This document shows positions 1-7,928 of a stretch of 64,000 nucleotides of DNA, in pieces. The stretch comes from Neobacillus sp. SuZ13 (lineage in GTDB: Bacteria; Bacillota; Bacilli; Bacillales; Cytobacillaceae). The stretch spans positions 3,492,001 through 3,556,000 of the forward strand of contig NZ_CP126107.1 in NCBI RefSeq assembly GCF_030123365.1. The letters are read 5' to 3'. The notes beneath the pieces were generated by a model. The model was not told the DNA's origin and ran no database searches. It was given only the letters and a program-made list of their open reading frames with translations. A program made the translations under genes and the position numbers. Positions within the stretch are counted from its first letter, which is position 1. The number at the start of each line of letters is the position of its first letter.

Positions 1-396
1 TCTTGGTTTCCCTTTAATGATTTGACCTTTTGAGTCAATCTTATCGAGCACCATTCGTTGGTCATAGCCAGGTGTAGTTTTCGTTCCTCTTGCCAAGTCC
101 TTTGCCCACTTCTCTAGTTCCTTTTTATATGCATCGTTATTAGATCCAAATCCCAGGTCAACTGGAAGAAAGCTTTTGATAATCGATTTCGTATTGGGGT
201 CAATCACATTGACCATAATCGGTTTGGGTTCTTCTTCCTTTTGAGATTCTTCTTGCGGTGTTTGGACCGGATTTTGCTTTGGTGCTGTAACTTTTTCTTC
301 CACCGCCTTTTCTTTCACGGATGTTTCTGTACAACCGGCCAATCCTAAAAAACTACAACTAACTAAAACTGTAATTAACCAAGAACGTTTTTTCAT
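1..396 (-). CDS. Lipoprotein of unknown function (3' end outside window)
   Basis: The reading frame is open from an ATG at 396 down to base 1, so 132 residues are visible and the C-terminus lies outside the window. The start is preceded by an AAGAGG-like ribosome site. The N-terminus has a short basic segment, a hydrophobic stretch and the lipobox LAGC (Cys at about residue 22). It should therefore be exported and lipid-anchored on the outer face of the membrane. A charged low-complexity linker rich in Glu, Lys, Pro and Gln follows at about residues 26-58, and then a globular part begins that I do not recognise. It is transcribed away from the formate/nitrite channel, which has its own terminator. 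Function unknown. Confidence 0.8.
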   Translation of the reverse strand, partial: MKKRSWLITVLVSCSFLGLAGCTETSVKEKAVEEKVTAPKQNPVQTPQEESQKEEEPKPIMVNVIDPNTKSIIKSFLPVDLGFGSNNDAYKKELEKWAKDLARGTKTTPGYDQRMVLDKIDSKGQIIKGKPR

Positions 397-522
397 TTGC
401 CCAACCTCTTATCCTATATTTTCATGCATGATCTTGGACTTCCGAATGAAGTCCATTCATTCTCCGATTTTATTCGCAATAACATGTCAATATGATTGAT
501 AAGTGTTTTTAAATGTAAAAAA

Positions 523-541
523 AGCCCCTAATTAGGAGCTT
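523..541 (-). terminator. Terminator of the formate/nitrite channel gene
   Basis: The minus strand reads a GCTCCTAATTAGGGGC hairpin followed by a run of seven or more T. It lies about 40 bp downstream of the channel gene stop codon. Confidence 0.8.
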
Positions 542-578
542 AATAGCTAAATAAAATATTTTTTCTGCATATTGGCGG

Positions 579-1403
579 TTATCTTATATTGCTTTTCACT
601 ATAGGATGAATCACTTTTGGTTCAGTTAAAGTAAGTTCATTTTTCTTATAAGCATGCCAATAGGCCGTAGCAATAAATACCGATCCGCCCACCGCATTTC
701 CAAGAAAAACAGGGATAAAATTCTCTATATAGGCTAACCAAGTAAAATGGCCTGCAAATATGGCCGCAGGAATCACAAACATATTAGCTACCACGTGTTG
801 AAAACCAATCGCGACAAAAGCCATCGTTGGAAACCAAATACCGGTAATTTTTCCAACCATATCATTTGCTCCATACGAAAGCCATACAGCCGCTGCCACG
901 AGCCAATTACAGCCTATCCCCGAAATGAAGGCTTGGAGGAAAGTAGCTTCTAATTTATGATCAGCGATACTAATGGTTCTTTCCAAAAATGGTCCTGTTT
1001 CCGTGAGTCCAACCAAATGTCCAAAAAAGTAAGCCACAAATAAAGCCCCGACAAAGTTACTAACCGTTACAAGGAACCAATTATAAATCACCTGCCTGGT
1101 GCTAATCTTATTTGCCATCTTAGCTATCGGAACTGCCATCATATTCCCGGTTAATAGTTCTCCGCCAGCTAGCAAGGTAAGGACAAGACCGATTGGAAAA
1201 ACAGAGGCACCAATCAAGCTGCTTAACCCTTCTATATTTCCTGTGAGAGTTGCAGTCACACGGATGTAAAGTAAATAACCTAACGAAATGAAGGCACCTG
1301 CTTCAAAACCCAATATCAAAGTTTGTATTAGAGGGTAATTTGACTTTTTCACTCCATTCTCAATGGTAATTTCCATAATTTTTTCGGGTTTACTGTATCC
1401 CAT
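579..1403 (-). CDS. Formate/nitrite transporter (FNT) family channel
   Basis: This 274-aa protein is predicted to be a pentameric inner-membrane channel for small monovalent anions such as formate, nitrite or hydrosulfide. The sequence shows six hydrophobic segments, an AGGELLTGNM segment typical of the FNT family (around residues 79-88) and a second half with GIGCNWLVAAAVWLS and FVAIGFQHVVANM, which match the duplicated half-helices of the family. Length fits FocA/NirC/YwcJ proteins. The ATG has an AAGGAG site 8 nt upstream. A TTGTGAAATATTTAACAT palindrome 40 bp before the start suggests redox control by Rex or Fnr. The gene stands alone, diverging from adaA. Substrate cannot be decided from sequence. 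Confidence 0.88.
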   Translation of the reverse strand: MGYSKPEKIMEITIENGVKKSNYPLIQTLILGFEAGAFISLGYLLYIRVTATLTGNIEGLSSLIGASVFPIGLVLTLLAGGELLTGNMMAVPIAKMANKISTRQVIYNWFLVTVSNFVGALFVAYFFGHLVGLTETGPFLERTISIADHKLEATFLQAFISGIGCNWLVAAAVWLSYGANDMVGKITGIWFPTMAFVAIGFQHVVANMFVIPAAIFAGHFTWLAYIENFIPVFLGNAVGGSVFIATAYWHAYKKNELTLTEPKVIHPIVKSNIR

Positions 1404-1442
1404 CAGAAGGACTCCTTTTTAAATAAACTAGACTCTTTGATA

Positions 1443-1460
1443 TTGTGAAATATTTAACAT
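1443..1460. promoter_or_regulatory. Rex- or Fnr-like operator
   Basis: TTGTGAAATATTTAACAT differs by only a base or two from the Rex consensus TTGTGAAATATTTCACAA and also resembles an Fnr site (TGTGA-N6-TCACA). It sits just upstream of the formate/nitrite channel start. The same motif class is found twice upstream of adhE in this window, which favours Rex. Confidence 0.55.
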
Positions 1461-1564
1461 ATTTATTTTATAACAAATTCTTCTAAAATCCTGTGAATAT
1501 TTCTTTAACTATTTTATAGCGCTTACATTTATCTTTGTATTCTTGCTTTTATATTCAAAATTAC

Positions 1565-1593
1565 TTACTTCCCTCTTTTAATAGAGGTATACT
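1565..1593 (+). promoter_or_regulatory. Probable sigma-A promoter of the ada operon
   Basis: TTACTT and TATACT are separated by 17 bp, about 50 bp upstream of adaA. The spacer carries an inverted repeat CCTCT-N6-AGAGG. The -35 is poor, as expected for a promoter that needs an activator such as methylated Ada. Confidence 0.45.
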
Positions 1594-1646
1594 GATTATC
1601 AAAGTGTTAAAGTGAAAGTCAAACATCTAAGGAGGTTTGCACGGAT

Positions 1647-2201
1647 ATGAACAGTCTGACAGAAGAAAGATGGCAGGCCATTATTAATAATGATTCTTCA
1701 TATGATAATCAATTTTTTTACGGGGTTAAAACTACAAGGATTTTCTGTCGTCCATCCTGCAAATCAAGAACTCCAAAATTCGACAATGTCCAGATTTTTT
1801 TAAAAGCAGAACATGCTTTGGCAGAACAATTCCGTCCTTGTAAACGGTGCAAGCCAAATGGACTTCGCCTGCCCAATGAAGAATGGGCAGCTCAAATTGC
1901 TAGGTACATCGACATGCATATTAAAGAACCACTAACATTGGAAAGCTTAGCAGATATTTGTCACGGAAGTCCCTATCATTTGCAACGGACATTTAAGCTT
2001 ATTAAAGGGATAACTCCAATTCAATATATCCAGAAGACTCGCATAACTAAGGCTCAACAGTTGCTTAAAGAAACAGACACATCCATAAACGAGATCAGTA
2101 TGGAGGTAGGAATATCAAATCCAGCTCATTTCGCCACACTATTTAAAAAAATAACAACCTTTACACCATCAGAATATCGTCATATGAACAGAAATGAATA
2201 A
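1647..2201 (+). CDS. adaA: AdaA: methylphosphotriester-DNA methyltransferase and AraC-type activator
   Basis: The 184-aa protein takes a methyl group from phosphotriesters in alkylated DNA onto a cysteine and then activates the adaptive-response genes. The N-terminal Ada zinc domain carries the four expected cysteines: C34 and C38 (in FCRPSCK) and C65 and C68 (in FRPCKRCKP). The C-terminal part (about residues 85-182) is an AraC-type double helix-turn-helix with the family ending EVGISNPAHFATLFKK..TPSEYR. Length matches Bacillus AdaA, in which the O6-methyltransferase is a separate gene. It is the first gene of an operon with adaB (17-nt gap) and an oxygenase gene, so it is likely autoregulated. 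Confidence 0.93.
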   Translation: MNSLTEERWQAIINNDSSYDNQFFYGVKTTRIFCRPSCKSRTPKFDNVQIFLKAEHALAEQFRPCKRCKPNGLRLPNEEWAAQIARYIDMHIKEPLTLESLADICHGSPYHLQRTFKLIKGITPIQYIQKTRITKAQQLLKETDTSINEISMEVGISNPAHFATLFKKITTFTPSEYRHMNRNE

Positions 2202-2218
2202 AGAATGGAGATTTTATT

Positions 2219-2761
2219 ATGGATAGAAAAATCATTTATTGGAGTTTGTTTGTTCATGGTCCATGGGAAATGTATCTTGCAGCAACAACCCAAGGACTTT
2301 GTTATGTTGGGTCAGACCACAAGGGCTTTGAGGAATTAAGGAACTGGGTGCAGAAAAAGTTCCCTCAGCACCAATTGGAACAAGATGATCAACGGATGCA
2401 TATATATGCTGACCAATTCGCCGAATATTTTCAAGGAATACGAACATCGTTTACCTTTCCAATGGACTTTTACGGAACTCCTTTTCAACAATCTGTTTGG
2501 AACGCATTACATGAAATTCCTTACGGGTGTACACATACATACTCGGAGATTGCTGAATTCCTTCAAAAACCTAAATCTGTTCGGGCCGTGGCCTCTGCCA
2601 TCGGAGCCAATCCAATCTTAATCACTGTTCCTTGTCATCGGGTGATTGGAAAGAATGGTAAACTCACTGGTTTTCGTGGCGGTTTGGAGATGAAAGCAAA
2701 GCTATTGGATTTGGAAAAAGTGCCTTCCAACACGAAGGGATTGAACACCCATGCCAAATAA
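2219..2761 (+). CDS. adaB: Methylated-DNA--protein-cysteine S-methyltransferase (AdaB/Ogt)
   Basis: This 180-aa suicide enzyme removes methyl groups from O6-methylguanine and O4-methylthymine. The active-site motif PCHRVIG is present at about residues 139-145, with the preceding helix SVRAVASAIGANP that belongs to the DNA-binding winged helix, and GFRGGLEMKAKLLDLE closes the domain. The ATG has a GGAG site 8 nt upstream. It follows adaA by 17 nt and overlaps the next gene by 11 nt, which implies translational coupling. Length and architecture are normal. Confidence 0.93.
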   Translation: MDRKIIYWSLFVHGPWEMYLAATTQGLCYVGSDHKGFEELRNWVQKKFPQHQLEQDDQRMHIYADQFAEYFQGIRTSFTFPMDFYGTPFQQSVWNALHEIPYGCTHTYSEIAEFLQKPKSVRAVASAIGANPILITVPCHRVIGKNGKLTGFRGGLEMKAKLLDLEKVPSNTKGLNTHAK

Positions 2762-3464
2762 TATCTCTGACAGGATTGAATCACTGGACTGGGACGATTT
2801 GCATCACTTGCTAGATATACAGGGCTTTGCAAAGTTGCCTCCCGTATTAGACCCGCACCAATGCCAGGAAATGATTCATACATATAATAATCCATCCAAT
2901 TTTCGGAGCACCATAAATATGAAACGATACAGATTCGGGGAAGGAGAATACAAATATTATCAAGCTCCTCTCCCACCGTTACTGCAACAACTAAGGACGA
3001 ATTTCTACCCTGAACTTGCCAAAGCAGCGAACCGCTGGTTACTGCAACTTCGAAAAGAGCCCATGTATCCGAGTAGACTGTCCGAATTTCTCGACCATTG
3101 CAATGCCCAGGGGCAAGTACGGTCCACTCCGCTAATTCTTAAGTATGAAACCGGCGGCTACAACTGTTTGCACCAGGATTTGTATGGTGATGTTTACTTT
3201 CCATTTCAAGTGCTATTTGTTCTAAATCAACGGGAGAAAGACTATAATGGCGGTGAATCGATCCTGGTCGAACAAAGGCCTCGGGCCCAAAGCCGAGGAC
3301 ATGTGATTACACTTGAACAAGGTGAAGGCCTCATCTTTCCAACAAATTATCGTCCGATTGAAGGAACACGTGGCTATTATCGGGCTTCTGTAAGACATGG
3401 GGTAAGCACCGTGTCTTCTGGTACGCGCTATGGCTTGGGGATTATTTTTCATGATGCAAAATAA
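2751..3464 (+). CDS. 2OG-Fe(II) oxygenase, Oxygenase-NA type, in the adaptive-response operon
   Basis: This 237-aa protein is predicted to be a soluble 2-oxoglutarate- and iron-dependent oxygenase. The sequence shows the HxD pair in CLHQDLYGD (about residues 140-147), the distal histidine in SVRHGVSTV and a following arginine in TRYGLG, matching the double-stranded beta-helix iron and 2OG sites. It belongs to the family once named Oxygenase-NA because of predicted nucleic-acid repair roles. Its start lies inside the last codons of adaB, so it is co-translated with the alkylation-repair proteins. I infer oxidative removal of DNA or RNA alkyl groups, analogous to but not homologous over full length with AlkB. 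The actual substrate is not proven. Confidence 0.8.
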   Translation: MPNNISDRIESLDWDDLHHLLDIQGFAKLPPVLDPHQCQEMIHTYNNPSNFRSTINMKRYRFGEGEYKYYQAPLPPLLQQLRTNFYPELAKAANRWLLQLRKEPMYPSRLSEFLDHCNAQGQVRSTPLILKYETGGYNCLHQDLYGDVYFPFQVLFVLNQREKDYNGGESILVEQRPRAQSRGHVITLEQGEGLIFPTNYRPIEGTRGYYRASVRHGVSTVSSGTRYGLGIIFHDAK

Positions 3465-3519
3465 AAGCGAAAACCAACAATATTCCAGATCGGGGAAAGA
3501 GTGTCCATTATACGTAAAA

Positions 3520-3540
3520 AAGGCAGAAGACTCTGCCTTA
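3520..3540. terminator. Bidirectional terminator between ada operon and spoIID-like gene
   Basis: The stem AAGGCAGA/TCTGCCTT has a 4-nt loop. The minus strand has a T6 tail directly after it and the plus strand has TTATTATTTTAT. It serves two convergent genes. Confidence 0.8.
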
Positions 3541-5790
3541 TTATTTTATATAAGATTTTGAAACATACCCTGTCGTTTTACCATATTTGATTTTATACCA
3601 TGACCCGGTTGTAGAAACAATCGTTACCGTTTGATTTTTCTTTAGCGACCCAATCACTCTGCCTTTGGTTGAAGCTGAAGTACGGACATTCAGCCGAGAC
3701 ACAGTCACTTTACCCGTTTTTGTTTTGACAACTTTATTAACTACAAAACTAGTTGTCACGGTCGAACGGTTTTTACTTGTATCCGTCGCTGACATTACAA
3801 CCGAATATTTCCCATTTCCAAGTGAATTGGTATTGTAATCCTGATTAATGGTTCCTGCTTTTGTTAGGATATCTTTTTTCAAATAACTTAGGATTTTACC
3901 TGAGCTGTTTTTAATATAAACAGTCACCTTAGCGGTTTCGTTCGTTTTAAAAGTAATGTGGGCTTTATTTTTTTTGTTATCAATGCTGGCCTTAACACTG
4001 CTAAATTTAGGAGCAGTCTTGTCTTTGTTTACTTCAAAAGATGGCAATGTCGACGACCTGTTATTACTTAAATCAACGGTAATAATTCCTGCATAATATT
4101 TTCCGTTAGCTAAAGAATAACTGTTATATTCTTTGGAAATTGATCCTGCTTCAGTAAGGGCATCTTTTAATAAATAAGTGAAAATATTGCCTTTACTGTC
4201 TTTAAGATAAACGGTTACTTTTGCTTTTTCGTTTGTCCTAAAACTAACAAGTGTTTTATTTTTTAAATAATCAAAATTTACTTTGACTTCACTTATCGTG
4301 GGAGCTATTTCGTCTGTAATTGGTCTCAATGGTGTTTCGACTATCGGTTCTACTTCTGCTTGTTCATCAGTTCCTCCTGCAGTAGACTGTTCCGTTGAAT
4401 CTGATTCTTGTTGCACATCCTCAATTCCACCAGTGGTTGTCTGCTCCTTTGAATCTGGTTGTACTTGTTCATTTGTAATTGGCGTTGTTTGTTCTGTTTG
4501 TTCAATAGGAACTTCAATAACAGGCACAGGTCTGTCACTATATTCTTTTACAAGTGCTGTACCAACATAATAAAAGCCTAGAATCTCATTGTATTTTTGC
4601 CCAGCATTGGCTCGGTTCTGTGCACCCCATTGACTTAGACCAACCCCATGACCATCACCAAATCCTGAAACTGTAATGGTTTCAGCTGTTTCTACGATGG
4701 TTGAAACAAGATAACTCAACATCATCCGATTGCCGACCATTGCACGAATTTGTGAAGCTGCGACATTTTTGTATTCTAATTTTTGAGGAATATATGCGCC
4801 ATTTTCGTCAATGCTATCTTTTGTTAAGAATTCAACCGATATATTCCCTTTAGAAACACGACCGCCTGATGTTGGAGTGTGTAAGCTTAATTCTGGAATG
4901 GCCGTTATTTTAATTTCTTTTCCAGCATAGCCGTGAGTGGACATCCATGCTTTTATTGTATTGATAATCGTTATATCTTTTTCCTTCATTTGACTCCATG
5001 TCAAACCAGTAGGATTAAATTGTTGTTTACTAACAGAAAATTTCCAAGCAGTTTTTGCATCAAACTGATCCTCTTTAATGGGTAAATATGAGAGAGGCGA
5101 TGAGCCCCAGACATTCGCGTTCGATTCTGTTTTCCCGCCATTACTTGCAGAGAAAACGGCACTAATGAGCCGGCCATTTACCTTTAAGACTTCCCCTTTT
5201 GTCTCATCCACTGCAGCTGTACTATTGGGATTCCAAGTAAAACCACCATATACTTGAAAATTAATCGTATCATCAATCGTCACCGATTTATAGGAGAGTG
5301 CATAGGTTCTAGCAGCCACCGCCTGAGTTTTTAGGGCTTCACGGTTCCAACTTGCATACATTTCAGAAGGGACAACACCTTTTAAATAATCTTCCATATA
5401 AATCTCGTTAATTGGCCGAACATACTTTGAATTTTCAGGGACAAATTGAAATGAACCTAAATAATTCCGATTATTGATAGATAAATAATCGGTCTCGCTT
5501 GATGGCAATAAATTGACTATTTCTGCGCTATATAAAGATGTGGTTCCGTCGATTAATGTTATTTTATTATTATCATACTTTACGAGATACGACTTTCCTG
5601 AGGTTAACCTGACAGTTGAATCCTCAATAAAATAATCACCTGCTGGTTTTATTGTAATCTCTGATTTATTCCCGAGATAATTAACCAATTTCACTTTAAT
5701 CTTTGGTTCTATACTTTCGGCTGACATCTTTATATTTAGTAAGTTAAATAATAGTAAAAAAGCTAGAAAACCTGCAGTCAATCTTATCAC
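3541..5790 (-). CDS. Secreted SpoIID/LytB-domain protein with two Ig-like repeats and an SH3b domain
   Basis: About 749 aa, probably a secreted lytic transglycosylase or amidase enhancer acting on peptidoglycan. The order is: signal peptide; N-terminal region; SpoIID/LytB core (from about residue 120 to 410) with YLKGVVPSEMYASW, LKTQAVAARTYALSYK and the signature GFGDGHGVGLSQWGAQ; a Gln/Glu/Thr-rich linker; two repeats of about 87 residues (each with NE.AKVTVY and NGKY); and a C-terminal SH3b domain. The longer form would start at an ATG at 5796, but GGAG then ends only one base before it. A GTG two codons later (5790) has ideal 7-nt spacing, so I chose it. The long linker and repeats are unlike sporulation SpoIID and suggest a vegetative wall protein. 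Confidence 0.85.
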   Translation of the reverse strand: MIRLTAGFLAFLLLFNLLNIKMSAESIEPKIKVKLVNYLGNKSEITIKPAGDYFIEDSTVRLTSGKSYLVKYDNNKITLIDGTTSLYSAEIVNLLPSSETDYLSINNRNYLGSFQFVPENSKYVRPINEIYMEDYLKGVVPSEMYASWNREALKTQAVAARTYALSYKSVTIDDTINFQVYGGFTWNPNSTAAVDETKGEVLKVNGRLISAVFSASNGGKTESNANVWGSSPLSYLPIKEDQFDAKTAWKFSVSKQQFNPTGLTWSQMKEKDITIINTIKAWMSTHGYAGKEIKITAIPELSLHTPTSGGRVSKGNISVEFLTKDSIDENGAYIPQKLEYKNVAASQIRAMVGNRMMLSYLVSTIVETAETITVSGFGDGHGVGLSQWGAQNRANAGQKYNEILGFYYVGTALVKEYSDRPVPVIEVPIEQTEQTTPITNEQVQPDSKEQTTTGGIEDVQQESDSTEQSTAGGTDEQAEVEPIVETPLRPITDEIAPTISEVKVNFDYLKNKTLVSFRTNEKAKVTVYLKDSKGNIFTYLLKDALTEAGSISKEYNSYSLANGKYYAGIITVDLSNNRSSTLPSFEVNKDKTAPKFSSVKASIDNKKNKAHITFKTNETAKVTVYIKNSSGKILSYLKKDILTKAGTINQDYNTNSLGNGKYSVVMSATDTSKNRSTVTTSFVVNKVVKTKTGKVTVSRLNVRTSASTKGRVIGSLKKNQTVTIVSTTGSWYKIKYGKTTGYVSKSYIK

Positions 5791-5914
5791 TAACATTCTC
5801 CATTCATATGAGCATAATCACTATTTATCATAATCATACTTTATGAATCTATTAATCAACAACATGATAATATTGGTAAGTATTAAGTCCTATTAACGTA
5901 AAATAATAGAAAAA

Positions 5915-5939
5915 AAGCTCACCTAAAATAGGTGAGCTT
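5915..5939 (-). terminator. Terminator of the VanY-like gene
   Basis: A perfect 10-bp stem AAGCTCACCT/AGGTGAGCTT is followed on the minus strand by a T7 run. It overlaps the stop codon of the peptidase gene. Confidence 0.85.
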
Positions 5940-7098
5940 AGCGAGCAGTAATTTGAATCCATTTAGCACCCGAACTGGTTGAAATTTGATACCAGCCATC
6001 GCCTCGGTCAACGAATACCTTCACTTTTCGAGGAGTGATTTTCCCACTTGACTTGACGGAAGCAGACGGCTTGTTATATAGGTTTACCACCTTAGGTACT
6101 TGGAGATATTTCAATGGTCTGGGATTAATATAAACCCATTTCGCCCCTAATGTGGTATTAATGAGGTACCATCCATTTTCGCTTTTTTTCATAACCTTTA
6201 CTGTTTGCGGAACGATTGATCTTGTTTGCTTCTTTGAAATTGTTGGCTGATCATACAAATTAACATCATAGTTAATCTTTAGACTTGATATGATCGGCAT
6301 ATAAGGAAGCAGGGTGAGGTTTTTAGTTCCTCTTTTAATCCATCCATACCCTTTTCCATACTTTATTTTATACCAATCACCAGATTTTGCGGCAATTTCA
6401 ACATTCTCTTTTAATAGTACTTTTCCTATTTTAGGGGCCGCATTATATGGGAAGTTTTTCACATCAAGTCCAGTTTTGTAAGTTATCTTCCCTTTTACTA
6501 GATATGTAGTTTGTACAGGAGACGGACCCTTCTCTGTAACTTTTGGCACGGTCGTAGTAATCAGTTCATGATGGACACCATCCCTGCTTGTACTAATAAA
6601 TTTTAGACCAGCTTGCTTTGCTATTTTTTTGAGAGAAGCACTTACGAAGTGTAACCCATTTAACGGCTTTCCTCTTTTATCAAAGATTATGGCATCAAAT
6701 GCGATTCCTCTTATATGCGGTGCTTTTGTGCTAGGCTTAGCAACCAATGTCCCCAGTTCATGCTTGCTGCGTTCCGACCGTATACACTTTGATGAAACAC
6801 CATTTACAATTTCATAAAAGTGCTTTTGATATTGATAAGGACGATAGACCGATTTATATTGGATCTTCCAGCCTTTGGCTTTCAGCAATTTTTCATATTT
6901 TATTTTTGCCGAAAGCAGATTGGGATGAATATTCTCCCAAATTACCATTTCACCCTGATCCATTCTAAGTGCAACAGGATCTGTTAAAGGCGTCAAGCCT
7001 TTACATGTAGCAGCAAGAACTTTTTCATTAGGAATAATCAATGGGAAAACTAGTGCTAATATCATAGTATAAATAAAAATTTTAACAAAAAATCTCAT
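5938..7098 (-). CDS. Secreted VanY-family (M15) peptidase with SH3b repeats
   Basis: 386 aa with an N-terminal signal peptide (cleavage probably near residue 30). A zinc D,D- or L,D-carboxypeptidase-like M15 domain covers about residues 40-190. The metal motif HxxGxAxD is visible as HIRGIAFD and the second zinc histidine in GVHHEL. Three SH3b-like modules follow (about 195-258, 270-322 and 328-386), each carrying a W-Y-I/K pattern such as GDWYKIKYGKGYGWI and ending in KW(V/I). The likely role is trimming of peptidoglycan stem peptides, with SH3b modules binding the wall. AGGAGG lies 4-5 nt before the ATG. It is next to another SH3b wall protein, each with its own terminator. Confidence 0.85.
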   Translation of the reverse strand: MRFFVKIFIYTMILALVFPLIIPNEKVLAATCKGLTPLTDPVALRMDQGEMVIWENIHPNLLSAKIKYEKLLKAKGWKIQYKSVYRPYQYQKHFYEIVNGVSSKCIRSERSKHELGTLVAKPSTKAPHIRGIAFDAIIFDKRGKPLNGLHFVSASLKKIAKQAGLKFISTSRDGVHHELITTTVPKVTEKGPSPVQTTYLVKGKITYKTGLDVKNFPYNAAPKIGKVLLKENVEIAAKSGDWYKIKYGKGYGWIKRGTKNLTLLPYMPIISSLKINYDVNLYDQPTISKKQTRSIVPQTVKVMKKSENGWYLINTTLGAKWVYINPRPLKYLQVPKVVNLYNKPSASVKSSGKITPRKVKVFVDRGDGWYQISTSSGAKWIQITAR

Positions 7099-7336
7099 TT
7101 TTCCTCCTATTACATTATTTTTCTGATTAAATATGACTATGTTATTATATCAAAATTTGCAAAATAATCTATAATTTTACAAGGAAAAAATACCCTTCAC
7201 ATCCTTTTTTCTTATATTTTCCGACAAACATCTACATATTTCGAGTAAAGTCAGCAAACTCCCGAAAAATATGGTACAATTAAGATGATACTGATATTTC
7301 AGTTGACCGTTTTGGAAAAACAGAAAGGGTGTTATC

Positions 7337-7765
7337 ATGGAAGATTTTATCGAAACAGTTTATTTCTTAGAAAATCCTGAGAAGAATATTACTAAATTCG
7401 CAACTGGCACCCAGCTGCGCTATGAGGACGTAATAAAAGAGGTATTTGGCGTAGCGTGTATTAATGATTTGCATATGATGCTTCAATACAATAAAAGCTT
7501 TCAAACAAGTATTTGTAACTCCCATGGGATTAGTGAAAAGAAGTTAACTCTTGATAAAATCCTTCGTGTTGCTTCAAAACTAGACATGCTTCGTCTAAAG
7601 AAGCAGCTGCTCGATCAACAATATGATAAAATGATTGATGAAACACTCCAAGAAGGTGATTTACCGATTGACCGCCCATTCGATGCAACAATTAAACTCC
7701 AAGAAGGAATTTTCCAATGGGATGACAGCAATTTTTCATATAACGCAGTTAAGCCAGGTGCCTGA
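7337..7765 (+). CDS. Hypothetical 142-aa soluble protein
   Basis: I do not recognise this protein. It is soluble, acidic, without signal or membrane segments, and predicted largely helical, with a Lys/Leu-rich helix around residues 75-105. An AAAGGG site lies 7-8 nt before the ATG. The last four codons (KPGA) and the stop codon are supplied by a copy of the dispersed repeat GGTGCCTGACACC, which suggests that the original C-terminus was altered by the repeat. It has its own terminator and stands alone between divergent and convergent neighbours. Confidence 0.75.
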   Translation: MEDFIETVYFLENPEKNITKFATGTQLRYEDVIKEVFGVACINDLHMMLQYNKSFQTSICNSHGISEKKLTLDKILRVASKLDMLRLKKQLLDQQYDKMIDETLQEGDLPIDRPFDATIKLQEGIFQWDDSNFSYNAVKPGA

Positions 7766-7769
7766 CACC
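7757..7769. repeat. Dispersed GGTGCCTGACACC motif, copy 1
   Basis: A 13-bp near-palindrome that contains the TGA stop of the 142-aa gene. It is the reverse complement of the GGTGTCAGGCAC motif seen at 10380, 47751-47791, 59909 and 63361. Confidence 0.75.
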
Positions 7770-7793
7770 TTTGTAGTTAATAATATAACTAAC

Positions 7794-7813
7794 AAAGGCT
7801 AGGTGCCTTTTTT
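7794..7813 (+). terminator. Terminator of the 142-aa hypothetical gene
   Basis: The stem AAAGGC/GCCTTT has a TAGGT loop and is followed by TTTCTTT on the plus strand. Confidence 0.65.
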
Positions 7814-7841
7814 CTTTGGATTCAATGGTCCTAACTAAAAT

Positions 7842-7873
7842 TAATGCACCATCCAGAATATGGACGGTGCATT
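7842..7873. terminator. Terminator-like hairpin before the dienelactone hydrolase 3' end
   Basis: AATGCACC and GGTGCATT arms with an inner extension (TCC/GGA) form a strong hairpin, followed by TTTTACGTTTTT on the plus strand and TTAATTTTAG on the minus strand. Confidence 0.65.
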
Positions 7874-7928
7874 TTACGTTTTTATAAATACTTTAGAAAT
7901 TGCGTTTAATTAATCGGTCCGACACAAT

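Noticed and set aside
1514..1527. cre-like sequence TTATAGCGCTTACA upstream of the formate/nitrite channel and adaA
   Set aside because: Two mismatches in conserved positions of the CcpA consensus; not listed as a feature.
4283..4570. Long plus-strand open frame opposite the SpoIID-like gene (Ser/Val/Cys-rich)
   Set aside because: It is the antisense of the Gln/Glu/Thr linker of the real gene, has low-complexity composition and no ribosome site.
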